Below, one piece after another: positions 10,105 to 18,668 of a DNA stretch of 64,000 nucleotides. Numbering within the stretch: position 1 is the first letter of the stretch; every line of letters starts with the position of its first letter. Both the position numbers and the translations under genes were made by a program. Source of the stretch: Speluncibacter jeojiensis (lineage in GTDB: Bacteria > Actinomycetota > Actinomycetes > Mycobacteriales > Mycobacteriaceae); NCBI RefSeq assembly GCF_029589495.1, contig NZ_JAAIVF010000001.1, positions 558,001-622,000 of the forward strand, given 5' to 3'. The notes below the pieces were generated by a model. That model made no database searches. It was not told where the DNA came from and saw only the letters and a program-made list of their open reading frames with translations.

Positions 10105-11316
10105 CTAGTGCCCTATTCCTTGCAGGAGCTGTTTCCAGTAGTCGACGGCCTGCTGCCCGGTCGGGACCAGGATCGGGTCGTCCACCATCGGCGGGCCGGT
10201 CACCCGCCCCGGTTCGGTCGCGTTCTGCAGCCCGAGGTCGTTCGGCCGCGGCGCGACCCGCGACCCGCGCTGCTCGAGGTCCTTGCCCGGCGGGCAGTAC
10301 AGCGCCAGGTTCGGGTTGCGGGGGCTGACGTCGCCGACGGACCGCCGCGGGGTGTCGTAGTAGCAGAGCGGGCCCTGCGTGCCGACCAGCGTGAAGTCGG
10401 CCCGGCCGCCGTGCACGACAGAACCGAGCTTGCCGAGCGCGTCGGGGATCGACACCAGCCCGGCCGCCAGCGCCGGGGTGCGGTCGGAGACGATCTGCCC
10501 GACCGTGACCATGTTCGTCAGCAGCGACCCGAAGTCGCCGTGGGTGCTGTCCAGCAGCTGCTGGGTCTTCGCCATCGCCGACGGGGAGTGGTCGGTCAGG
10601 TAGATCAGCGAGGGTTCGCTCGCGACCAGCTGGTCGGCGACGTTGCGCACCGCGGCCGCCGAGCCGGGGAAGCCGTCGGCGTGGGCGGCGAGGGTGTCGA
10701 GCAGCGGCAGTCCGGCGTCGACCATCGACGCCAGCGCCGGCGCGTGCTCCTGCAGCACCTGGGAGAGCCGGTCGGCATCCGCGATGAGCTCGCGCAACTG
10801 TGGCCCGGTCCCCGTCAGCGCGGTGCCCATGGTGTCGGACAGCTCGGTGATCGTGTTGGGATCGATGCTGCCGACCAGCCGGGACATGGTGCCGAGCAGC
10901 TGGTCGAGCTGCTCGGGCTGTTTGTCCGCGGGCACCGTGAGCGTGCCGCCGTCGGCCAGGAACGGCCCCCGGTCCGTGGTCGGGGTGATGTCGAGCGACT
11001 GGATGCCCAGCGCGCTGGCGTTGGTCACCGCCGCGGTCGAGCCCATCGGGATCTCGGTGCCCGGATCGAGCGAGATCCGGACCACCACACCACGACCGTC
11101 GTCGCCGACGTCGACCGCGGTGACCTTCCCGACGCCGACGCCGCGGTAGGTGACCGCGGTGCCCGGGCTCAGACCGAAGGCGTCGGACATGCGCGCGCTG
11201 ACCTCGATGGCGCCGCCGAGGCTCTGCGGTCCGATCACGTAGCGGATGCCGAACGTCACCGCGGCCGCGCCGACGACCACGAACAGCACCAACTGGATCA
11301 CGACCGCGCGCCTCAT
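10105..11316 (-). CDS. mceF: Mce family protein F (MceF)
   Basis: This 403-residue protein is the sixth Mce subunit. One N-terminal membrane anchor (VIQLVLFVVVGAAAVTFGI, about 5-23) is followed by an MCE/MlaD domain with SPGTAVTYRGVGVGKVTAVD at about 50-69 and a long helical region. Six different Mce proteins form the needle-like channel that carries lipids across the periplasm-like space to the YrbE permease. The ATG at 11316 overlaps the mceE stop by 4 bases. The C-terminus ends YWKQLLQGIGH, without the long tail seen in some paralogues. Confidence 0.95.
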   Translation of the reverse strand: MRRAVVIQLVLFVVVGAAAVTFGIRYVIGPQSLGGAIEVSARMSDAFGLSPGTAVTYRGVGVGKVTAVDVGDDGRGVVVRISLDPGTEIPMGSTAAVTNASALGIQSLDITPTTDRGPFLADGGTLTVPADKQPEQLDQLLGTMSRLVGSIDPNTITELSDTMGTALTGTGPQLRELIADADRLSQVLQEHAPALASMVDAGLPLLDTLAAHADGFPGSAAAVRNVADQLVASEPSLIYLTDHSPSAMAKTQQLLDSTHGDFGSLLTNMVTVGQIVSDRTPALAAGLVSIPDALGKLGSVVHGGRADFTLVGTQGPLCYYDTPRRSVGDVSPRNPNLALYCPPGKDLEQRGSRVAPRPNDLGLQNATEPGRVTGPPMVDDPILVPTGQQAVDYWKQLLQGIGH

Positions 11317-12374
11317 CGCGCCGCCCCCGCGAGCAGGCCGCTCAGGTCCGCGGGCACGACGATCTGCGGCGACCGCCCACCGGTGAGCAGCTTGGCGATC
11401 GAGCCGGGCACGTCGAGCGCGCCGTCGAAGGTCAGGTAGTCGCCGCGGATCGCGCGGCCGAACGACGCGATGAAACTGTTCATGCCGGTCAGCGCCGGCG
11501 TGACCGATTCGTTGAAGCCACGGATGGCCGCGAGGACCTCGGACAGCTGCTGCAGCTCCGGGCCGAGCTGAGACTTCGTCGCCGAGAGAATCTGTCCCGC
11601 ATGGGTGACCAGCGTGCTCGTCGAATCGACGAGGGCGGTGATCTTGTCGCGCTGGCGGACCAGCAGGTCGACGGTCGGCGCCGCCACGTCCAGCCCCTTC
11701 TCGAGCACCTGCTGCTGCCCGGCGAGCTGTGCTGCCACCGCGTTCGCCGAGTCGAGGGCGCGATTGAGGTCGTTCTGGTGCGCCGAGGCCACCCCGAGGG
11801 TCCGGTTCAGCCGGTCGAGCAGGGTGCGGACCTGCTCGCCGCGGCCGTCGAACGCCTTGTTCAGTTCGGTCATGATGGTCTCCAGCTGGTCGATGCCGCT
11901 GCCGTTCAAGACCATGCCCAGCGCCGCGAGGCCGGCCTCGAGCTCCGGGCCGAGTGAGGTGTTCGACTCCGGGATCAGCGCGCCCTCGCGCAGCATCCGC
12001 GGGGACGGTTCGTCTGGGATCGTGATCCGGATGAACGGATTGCCCAGTGCCGACGGCAGTTCCACGTCCGCGGTGACGTTGTCGGGCAGCGGGACCGCGT
12101 CGGACAGGCTCAGCCCCACGCGGGCGTGGCGCCCGTCGGTGGCCAGGTCGTGCACCCGGCCGACCAGCTTCTGCCCCACCCGCACCTCGGTGCCGAGCTG
12201 GATGCGGTCGGCACGCGCGAACACCGCCGTGACCCGGTACGACGGGCCGTCGGCGCTGCGGCCGACCGGCAGCTGCTGCAGGCTCAGACCGCACCCGGCC
12301 AGCGCCAGGCACAGCGCCAGGCACAGCGCCGACAGGGCCGGGATGCGGCCGCGGAACCCCTTGCGCGCCATCAT
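11313..12374 (-). CDS. mceE: Mce family lipoprotein E (LprK-type)
   Basis: This 353-residue protein is the lipoprotein member of the Mce hexamer. The signal peptide ends in the lipobox LAGC with cysteine 28, where lipid would be attached. The MCE domain follows (RVTAVFARADRIQLGTEVRV, about residues 46-65), then helical repeats such as RTLLDRLNRTLGVASAHQND. The double ATG at the start overlaps the mceD stop (ATGATG), and the first was taken. The sequence fits the usual mceE position and length. Confidence 0.95.
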   Translation of the reverse strand: MMARKGFRGRIPALSALCLALCLALAGCGLSLQQLPVGRSADGPSYRVTAVFARADRIQLGTEVRVGQKLVGRVHDLATDGRHARVGLSLSDAVPLPDNVTADVELPSALGNPFIRITIPDEPSPRMLREGALIPESNTSLGPELEAGLAALGMVLNGSGIDQLETIMTELNKAFDGRGEQVRTLLDRLNRTLGVASAHQNDLNRALDSANAVAAQLAGQQQVLEKGLDVAAPTVDLLVRQRDKITALVDSTSTLVTHAGQILSATKSQLGPELQQLSEVLAAIRGFNESVTPALTGMNSFIASFGRAIRGDYLTFDGALDVPGSIAKLLTGGRSPQIVVPADLSGLLAGAAR

Positions 12375-13534
12375 CTCCCCCCGGCCTGCGGCGGGGTGCG
12401 ACCGGACAGTGCGGACACGATGCCCAGCGGGTCCGATGCGCTGATCGGGAACGAGATCGGGTTGGTGAATCCCGCGCCGGTGCACAGCGGCAGCGCGTAC
12501 TTCTCGCACAGCGGCGCGGCGACCGCGAACTGGGTCAGCTGCGTCGAGACGTCGAGCCGGATCCGCGCGCGCTGGTCCGGCCCGATGGTGCGGGAGATGT
12601 TCTGCATGAGCAGCGGGACCAGGTCCACGAACTCGGCGAAACCGCCCTGGTGCGCGGCGAACCGGTCGGTGAGGGTCTTCGCGTCGGCGAGCACGGCGGC
12701 CGCGTCGGAACCGCGGTCGGTGAGCAGCTTGTCGAGCTGGTCGAACAGTCCGGGGAGGGTGGCGATCGGGCCCGCGACGTCGAGGTGGTCGCGTTGGATC
12801 TGCTCGCCGAGCTGCGCCAGGTCGTCGGTCACCTGCGAGAGCGTGCCCTGCTGCGCGGAGACCGCCGTGACCAGCGTGTTCACATTGTCGATCAATGTGC
12901 CGATGTCGTCGCTGCGCGCGCCGACGACCGACGTGGCCGCGCTGAGGTCGCGGATGGCCGAGTTGATCTGCGGCCCCAGTCCCTTCGTCGCCGCGGCCGC
13001 GCTGTCGAGGGCCCCGCCGAGATCGCCGTCCTTCGGCCCGAGCGCGGTCGCGAGGGTGTTGACACTGCTGAGCAGTTGATCCCAGTTGATCGGGGAATGT
13101 GTGCGAGACACCGGGATCGAGGCGCCGCCGGCCAACCGCGTCCCCCCACGGTAGGGCGGGCTCAGCTCGACATAGCGGTCGCTGATCACCGACGGGTTCA
13201 TCACGAACGCCTGCACGTCCGCCGGCAGCGTGACCGACTTCGGCACCCCGAGTGTCACCCGCACGGTGGTGCCGTGCGGCTGCACCGATTCGACGGTACC
13301 CACCGGCACGCCCAGCACGGTGACCTTGCTGCCGCGGTAGATCCCGTTGACATAGGCGAACTCCGCGACCACCTCCCGGCGATCGTCGGTGTGGTCGAAC
13401 ACGAACCACGAGGCGACCGCCAGCAGCACCGCCACGGCTCCCGCCGCCGCCCAGCGCACCGCGGTCCGGCGCCGGCCGGTGCGGTCCGGCGCGTCGGAGA
13501 GGTCGGGGCGGTGGTCGTGCCCGGGCGCGGACAT
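12371..13534 (-). CDS. mceD: Mce family protein D (MceD)
   Basis: This 387-residue protein has a cytoplasmic stretch rich in charged residues, one anchor (WAAAGAVAVLLAVASWFVF, about 27-45), an MCE domain with IYRGSKVTVLGVPVGTVESV at about 64-83 and a helical region with many Asp/Leu heptads. The ATG at 13534 was chosen for the TGATG junction with mceC and GAAGGG nine bases upstream; the ATG at 13543 has its purine tract too close. Two cysteines near the C-terminus (PLCEKYALPLC) are found in this subunit class. Confidence 0.93.
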   Translation of the reverse strand: MSAPGHDHRPDLSDAPDRTGRRRTAVRWAAAGAVAVLLAVASWFVFDHTDDRREVVAEFAYVNGIYRGSKVTVLGVPVGTVESVQPHGTTVRVTLGVPKSVTLPADVQAFVMNPSVISDRYVELSPPYRGGTRLAGGASIPVSRTHSPINWDQLLSSVNTLATALGPKDGDLGGALDSAAAATKGLGPQINSAIRDLSAATSVVGARSDDIGTLIDNVNTLVTAVSAQQGTLSQVTDDLAQLGEQIQRDHLDVAGPIATLPGLFDQLDKLLTDRGSDAAAVLADAKTLTDRFAAHQGGFAEFVDLVPLLMQNISRTIGPDQRARIRLDVSTQLTQFAVAAPLCEKYALPLCTGAGFTNPISFPISASDPLGIVSALSGRTPPQAGGR

Positions 13535-14583
13535 CACTTGCATCCCTTCATCACCTGGAGCTGACACAGCAGGTCGTCGGGGATCATCGCGCTGGGTGCG
13601 GAGACGTCGACCCAATTGCCGTTGCCCGAGGCATCGGTCGCGGCCCGCAGTGCCGGCGGCAGCTTGGTCAACAACGTGTCGATGTTCGCCGCGTTGCCGG
13701 TAAGCGTCTGTGTCACCGACCGCAGGTTGACCAATAGTTGGTCGAAGTCGCCCGCCTTGTCGCCGAAGAAGGTCGACGCCTGCTCGGTCAGCGTGGTCAG
13801 GTCGCGCACGAGCTGGGTCAGCTCCTGACGTCGGGTGGTCAGCGCGTCGAGTACCGTGCGCGAGTTCTGCAGCAGCGCCTGCAGTTCGGTGGCCTGTCCC
13901 GCGACCAACCCGCTGAGCGACTTCGAGGTCTGCAGCAGCGTGGTGATCTGATCGCTGTTACGGGTCAGCGCCGACGCCGCCGCACTCACCCCGGTCAGCG
14001 CCTGGCCGACCTGTCCGGAGTCCGTCGGCAGCGTCTGCGACAGCGTCCGGACCATCTCGGAGAGTGTCTTGGTGTCGACCTGCTGCGCGTCGTGCTGCGC
14101 GCCGGCGGCGATGTCGTCGAGGGTGAACGGCACGCTGGTGCGCGCCAACGGGATCGTGTCGCCGGGTCCGACGCCCCCGGAACCGGCGGGGTCGACCGCG
14201 AGATACCGCTTGCCGAGGATCGTCTGCAGCTTCACCGCCGCGGTGGTGCGGTCGCCGAGGCGCTGGCGGCGGTCCAGCCGGAAGTGCACGTCGACGTGAT
14301 CCCCGGCGAGCTCGACGCTCTCCACCCGTCCGGCCGGCACCCCGGACAGGTAGACCGGATCGGCGGTCGTGAGGCCGGCGGCGTTCGCGAACTGTGCGGT
14401 GTACGCGTCGGTGCGCGCCAGGTACCAGCCACGTGGCAGCGCGACCGCCGCGAGCAGGCCCAGCGCGACCACCACGATCCCGGCGGTGCCCAGCACCAGC
14501 GGGCTGAACCCGTGGCGCCCGCGCGGGTCGGCGAACAGCGCGGCGGCCAGTGCGCGGGTGCGGCCTGGTGCTCGGCGGATCAT
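13534..14583 (-). CDS. mceC: Mce family protein C (MceC)
   Basis: This 349-residue protein has an N-terminal anchor (LGTAGIVVVALGLLAAVAL, about 30-48), the MCE domain with TTADPVYLSGVPAGRVESVE near 71-90 and the helical region. It ends with LLCQLQVMKGCK, keeping two cysteines as in other short MceC proteins, and lacks the Pro-rich tail of some mycobacterial MceC. The ATG at 14583 overlaps the mceB stop by 4 bases (ATGA). Confidence 0.94.
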   Translation of the reverse strand: MIRRAPGRTRALAAALFADPRGRHGFSPLVLGTAGIVVVALGLLAAVALPRGWYLARTDAYTAQFANAAGLTTADPVYLSGVPAGRVESVELAGDHVDVHFRLDRRQRLGDRTTAAVKLQTILGKRYLAVDPAGSGGVGPGDTIPLARTSVPFTLDDIAAGAQHDAQQVDTKTLSEMVRTLSQTLPTDSGQVGQALTGVSAAASALTRNSDQITTLLQTSKSLSGLVAGQATELQALLQNSRTVLDALTTRRQELTQLVRDLTTLTEQASTFFGDKAGDFDQLLVNLRSVTQTLTGNAANIDTLLTKLPPALRAATDASGNGNWVDVSAPSAMIPDDLLCQLQVMKGCK

Positions 14584-15665
14584 CGGCACACCGCCGAGTG
14601 GGTGGTCCCGAGCAGATTGACCTCTGCCGCATCGGCTTTGAGTGTGAAGTTGCACATGTACAGGCTCAGAAAACTGCCGTAGTCGGCGATGTGGTTGAGG
14701 CTGTCGGCGAAGGCCGGCAGCAGCCGCATCGTCTCGTCAAACCGGTCTGTGTTCGGGACCCACGCGCCCGTCATGTTCTTCAGGTCGGTCACCGTCTGCC
14801 CCAGCGGTGCGATGGACTGGGTGAACAGCTCGACCGCGCCCGCGACGGTGGAGCTGCCCTGATCGAGCAGCGTGATCAGTTGCGTGTTGTGCTCGGCCAG
14901 TGAGGTACTCAGCTGCGAGAGCCCGGTGATGAGCTCGCGGACCTCGCTGCCGCGCGTGTTCACCGCACCGAGCAGCGTGTTCAGATTGGCGACCAACCGG
15001 CCGAACACCTGCTCGTGGTCCGCGAGGTTCTCGCTGACCGAGGCGATCCGCACCAGCAGCGTGGAGATGGTCCCGGATTCGCCCTGGAACGCGTCGACCA
15101 CCGACCGCGCCAGCCCGTTGACCTGCGCCGGGTCGATCGCGTCGAACAGCGGCTTGAACCCGTTGACGAGCGCGGTCAGGTCCACCGGTCCGGTGGTGCG
15201 CGAGAGCGGGATCTGCGCACCGGCGGGCAGGGACGCGGCGGCCGTGAGGGTCGTGCCGCTGGTGCCGGATGAGGTGACGGGATCCACCAGGGCCAGGTAG
15301 CGCACGCCGAGCATGTCACCGTACCGGATTGCCGCCGAAACCTGTTCGGACAGAGCATGCTTCGACTGAACTTCGAAGTCCACCAGTGCCTGACTGCCGC
15401 CGTCCGGCCCGGCGACGAAGGAGACCGAGTCGACCCGGCCGACGCGCACACCGGTGAGCGTCACGTCGCTGCCCGGGACCAGCCCGTCCACGTCGGAGAA
15501 CACCGCCGAGTACCGGGTCGTCGCCCCCGGCACCGGCACACTGAGCGTGTTGGCGACCAGGATCGCCGCGAGCACACCGGCGGCCAGGTAGGCGACCAGC
15601 GCCAGTGCGGAGCGGACCGTCTTCGCGCCGCCTGCCCGGGCGCCTCGGATGGCGGGCAGTCTCAC
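14580..15665 (-). CDS. mceB: Mce family protein B (MceB)
   Basis: This 361-residue protein starts at a GTG that overlaps the mceA stop (GTGA). Anchor ALALVAYLAAGVLAAILVAN (about 20-39) is followed by the MCE domain (FSDVDGLVPGSDVTLTGVRV, about 56-75) and helical region. The C-terminal YGSFLSLYMCNFTLKA and HSAVCR provide the two cysteines typical of this subunit class. It belongs to the inner channel of the Mce complex. Confidence 0.95.
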   Translation of the reverse strand: MRLPAIRGARAGGAKTVRSALALVAYLAAGVLAAILVANTLSVPVPGATTRYSAVFSDVDGLVPGSDVTLTGVRVGRVDSVSFVAGPDGGSQALVDFEVQSKHALSEQVSAAIRYGDMLGVRYLALVDPVTSSGTSGTTLTAAASLPAGAQIPLSRTTGPVDLTALVNGFKPLFDAIDPAQVNGLARSVVDAFQGESGTISTLLVRIASVSENLADHEQVFGRLVANLNTLLGAVNTRGSEVRELITGLSQLSTSLAEHNTQLITLLDQGSSTVAGAVELFTQSIAPLGQTVTDLKNMTGAWVPNTDRFDETMRLLPAFADSLNHIADYGSFLSLYMCNFTLKADAAEVNLLGTTHSAVCR

Positions 15666-16915
15666 CGCACCCGCACCTGTGTGCCGCGCACCAGGGGGCC
15701 GAGCATCAACGACGTCGCGACGTTCGGGTCCGCGGACGGTCGCGACGTCGCGACCCCCTGCAGTTCGGCGAGCGCCGGTCGCTCCCCTCGGGCGTCGACG
15801 ACGTCCGAGACGCCCCCGACCCGCGCGGGCGCAGCCCCGCAGTTGGCGCCGGCCGCGCCGGGATAGCGGGGACAGTCTGCGGCCGTGTACGGCAGCGGAT
15901 CGGAGAAGTCCGGGACCGCGGTGATGTTGAACCGTCCGGTCGCGAACACCAGTGCGCCCTTCTCGCCGAACGGGCCCAATTGGTCGAGTGTGTCGGCCAG
16001 CCCGGCGCGGTTCGACGCCAGCGTGCCGAGCACCGGCGCGCCCACGCGCACCACGGTGATGATCCGCTGCTGCTGCGCCGAGGCCACCTCGCCGACCGAA
16101 TTCGCCAGCGTCACACCAGCGGTGAGCAGGCCGTCGATCTGACCTTGGTGATCGAGCGCGAGCTGTGACAGCGCGGTGGCGGAGCGCAGGGTGCCGATCA
16201 GGTCGCCGCTCGCGGCGCGCAGCGCATCGGACACATGCCGCAACTGCGGCGAACTCGCCAGCACCGCATCGAGTTTCGGCTCCAGCTCGCCGGTCACGGC
16301 GCTCATGCGATCGATCGTGTCGCCCAGCACCCCGCCCTGCCCGCGCAGGGCCTGGCTGATCGCGGTGAGCGCGACCTGCAGCTTCGCCGGCTGCATCCGC
16401 TCGAGCAGGTCGGAGGCCTGCCGGTACAGCTGGTACAACTGCACGGCGTCGGCGGAGGTGTCCGCGGCCAGTTCGTCGCCGGCGGACAGGCGCGGTCCGA
16501 TCGAGGGATCCGCGTACCGCGGGATCAGCCGCAGATAGACGTCGCCGAACAGCGTGCGCGGCACGATCCGCACGACCACCGCCGCGGGGACGCGGTCGAG
16601 TTGCGCGCGGTCGATGCGCAGCACCACCTTCGACTGCGTGGTTCCCGCGTCGATGCCGACCACGGTGCCGATCGCGACGCCCTGATATTGCACGGCGGCA
16701 CCGCCGCCCACATCGCCGGCCGCGGCCGGGATCTGCGCGGTGACCTCCGGGTCGCCGTCGAACGAGCCGCCGCCGTAGGCGATCAGCGCGGCCGAGACCC
16801 CGATCAGGGCGACCGCGGCCAGGGCCCCGCGCAGCACCAGCGCCGCCCGGGACGGGGCCAGCCGTCGGGGTCCCCTGCCGCGGCGGCCCCGCCTCTCGCC
16901 ACCCGCCGCCCTCAT
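15662..16915 (-). CDS. mceA: Mce family protein A (MceA)
   Basis: This 417-residue protein is the first Mce subunit. A basic start is followed by an anchor (ALAAVALIGVSAALIAYGGG, about 31-50), an MCE domain (GGAAVQYQGVAIGTVVGIDA, about 70-89), the helical region and a C-terminal part with two cysteines (AADCPRYPGAAGANCG). The ATG at 16915 overlaps the stop of yrbEB by 4 bases. In mycobacteria MceA-F line a tube that delivers lipids to YrbEAB. Confidence 0.95.
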   Translation of the reverse strand: MRAAGGERRGRRGRGPRRLAPSRAALVLRGALAAVALIGVSAALIAYGGGSFDGDPEVTAQIPAAAGDVGGGAAVQYQGVAIGTVVGIDAGTTQSKVVLRIDRAQLDRVPAAVVVRIVPRTLFGDVYLRLIPRYADPSIGPRLSAGDELAADTSADAVQLYQLYRQASDLLERMQPAKLQVALTAISQALRGQGGVLGDTIDRMSAVTGELEPKLDAVLASSPQLRHVSDALRAASGDLIGTLRSATALSQLALDHQGQIDGLLTAGVTLANSVGEVASAQQQRIITVVRVGAPVLGTLASNRAGLADTLDQLGPFGEKGALVFATGRFNITAVPDFSDPLPYTAADCPRYPGAAGANCGAAPARVGGVSDVVDARGERPALAELQGVATSRPSADPNVATSLMLGPLVRGTQVRVR

Positions 16916-17778
16916 GACACGCCCAGCCCGGGGACCGATGGCACGATGCCCCACAACGCGAAGGTGAGGACGACGTCGGTGACCCCGATCGCGAGGATCG
17001 AGGTACGCAGCGCCCGCCCGGCCGCCCGACCGACGCCTTCGGGCCCGCCGGAGGCGTGGAACCCGTAGGAGCAGTGCACCAGCGCGATGATGATCGCGAA
17101 GACCACGGCTTTGGTGAGCGAGTACCACAGGTCGTTCGCGGTGAGCGTGAGATGGAAGTAGTAGTCGTAGGTGCCGGCGGAGGCGCCGTTGAACTGCACG
17201 ATCACCAGCCGAGTCGCCAGGAATCCGGCGATCAGCCCGACCATGTAGATCGGCACGATGCAGATGACGGCGGCGATCAACCGGGTGCTGGCCAGGAACG
17301 GGATGGACCGCACCGCCATCGCGTCCAGCGCGTCGATCTCGTCGGAGATCCGCATCGCGCCGAGTTGCGCGGTGAAGCCGGTGCCGACCTTCGCGGCCAG
17401 CGCGATGCTGGCGACCACCGGTGCGAGCTCCCGGGTGTTCGCGATCGCCGAGAGCATGCCCGACAGCGACGTCATGCCGATCAGGTCGAGGCCGCGGTAG
17501 GTCTCGACCCCGACCATCATCGCGGCCACCGCGGACATCGCGAACACGATGCCGATGGTGCCGCCGCCCGCGAGCAGCGAGGCATAGCCGAAGCTCACCT
17601 CGCCGATCTGGCGCAGCACGTGCTTCCAGTACCGCTTGAGCGCGAACGGGATTCCCGCCACGGTGAGCACCGCGAAGGTGACGTGTTCGCCGAGCCGCGC
17701 CAGCGCGCCGGTGCCGGTGCCGGTACGGACCGGACGGGTCAGCGGGCGCAGACGGTGTACCGCGGACAGTCCGACCAT
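16912..17778 (-). CDS. yrbEB: ABC-type Mce permease subunit YrbEB (MlaE family)
   Basis: This 288-residue integral membrane protein is the second permease of the Mce importer. MlaE-family features include EVSFGYASLLAGGGTIGIV and the conserved EIDALDAMAVRSIPFLASTR, which corresponds to the cytoplasmic coupling region. Five or six membrane helices are apparent. The ATG at 17778 shares its A with the yrbEA stop (TGATG). The ATPase MceG/MlaF that drives the system is not in the window, as usual for actinobacteria. Confidence 0.95.
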   Translation of the reverse strand: MVGLSAVHRLRPLTRPVRTGTGTGALARLGEHVTFAVLTVAGIPFALKRYWKHVLRQIGEVSFGYASLLAGGGTIGIVFAMSAVAAMMVGVETYRGLDLIGMTSLSGMLSAIANTRELAPVVASIALAAKVGTGFTAQLGAMRISDEIDALDAMAVRSIPFLASTRLIAAVICIVPIYMVGLIAGFLATRLVIVQFNGASAGTYDYYFHLTLTANDLWYSLTKAVVFAIIIALVHCSYGFHASGGPEGVGRAAGRALRTSILAIGVTDVVLTFALWGIVPSVPGLGVS

Positions 17779-18587
17779 CAGTACGTCCCGACCGCGGGGA
17801 TCATCACCGTGTAGAGCTGGGACAGCACGGTGTTGACGACGAAGACCATCACGAACGCGAGCACGACCGCCTCGTTGACCGAATCCGCGACCCCGCTCGG
17901 CCCGCCCTTGGTGTGCAGGCCCTTGAACGAGGCGATCAGGGCCGAGGTGACCGCGAAGCACACCGACTTCACCATGGCCATCGTGAAGTCCGACACCCGC
18001 CCGTACTCGCTGAACGTGGCGAGGAACGCGCCGGACGATTGGTGGCTGACATAGATCTGGTAGAAGAAGCACGCGCTGACACCGACCGCCGTGACCATCG
18101 CGCACATCACCAGCGAGACGATCATCGCGGCGATCAGTCGCGGCACCACCAGACGCTCGATCACGTTGAGGCTCATCACCTCCAGCGCCTGGATCTCCTC
18201 ACGGATGGTGCGTGATCCCAGGTCCGCGCAGATGGCCGAGCCACCGACGCCGGCGAGCATGAGCGCGCACACCAGTGCCGCGGCCTGGCCGACCACCACG
18301 AACGCGACCACGGCGCCGGAGTAGCCGCCCGCCCCGAGCCGTCCCGCGAGGGACCCCACCGAGACCGCGATCAGCACGCCGATCGGCAGCATCAGCAGCA
18401 GCGCCGGCACCGTGCACACCCTCGCCAGGAACAGCGACTGGGTGAGCGTCTCGGCGATCGACACCCTCCCCCGCAGGACCGCCCGCACCGCGGTGGCGAG
18501 TGTGCTGAGCGAGAACCCGATGAGCGCGCCGACCTGGTTGGCCAGGTCGTGCGCCGGGTTCTTCGCCACCGGTAGCTCGAACGTCAC
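17778..18587 (-). CDS. yrbEA: ABC-type Mce permease subunit YrbEA (MlaE family)
   Basis: This 269-residue integral membrane protein is the first Mce permease. The conserved MlaE block TIREEIQALEVMSLNVIERL lies at about residues 128-147, with membrane helices on either side such as VPALLLMLPIGVLIAVSVG. Translation starts at GTG 18587, preceded by AGGGGGG. It follows the acyl-CoA synthetase by 81 bases, the same order as fadD5-yrbE1A in the mce1 operon of M. tuberculosis. Confidence 0.95.
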   Translation of the reverse strand: MTFELPVAKNPAHDLANQVGALIGFSLSTLATAVRAVLRGRVSIAETLTQSLFLARVCTVPALLLMLPIGVLIAVSVGSLAGRLGAGGYSGAVVAFVVVGQAAALVCALMLAGVGGSAICADLGSRTIREEIQALEVMSLNVIERLVVPRLIAAMIVSLVMCAMVTAVGVSACFFYQIYVSHQSSGAFLATFSEYGRVSDFTMAMVKSVCFAVTSALIASFKGLHTKGGPSGVADSVNEAVVLAFVMVFVVNTVLSQLYTVMIPAVGTY

Positions 18588-18668
18588 TCCCCACCCCCCT
18601 TGATGATGTCGCGACCGCGGGCTCGTGCTGCGGATTCGTGCCTCGGATGCGGGCCTGCCCGCCCGGAT

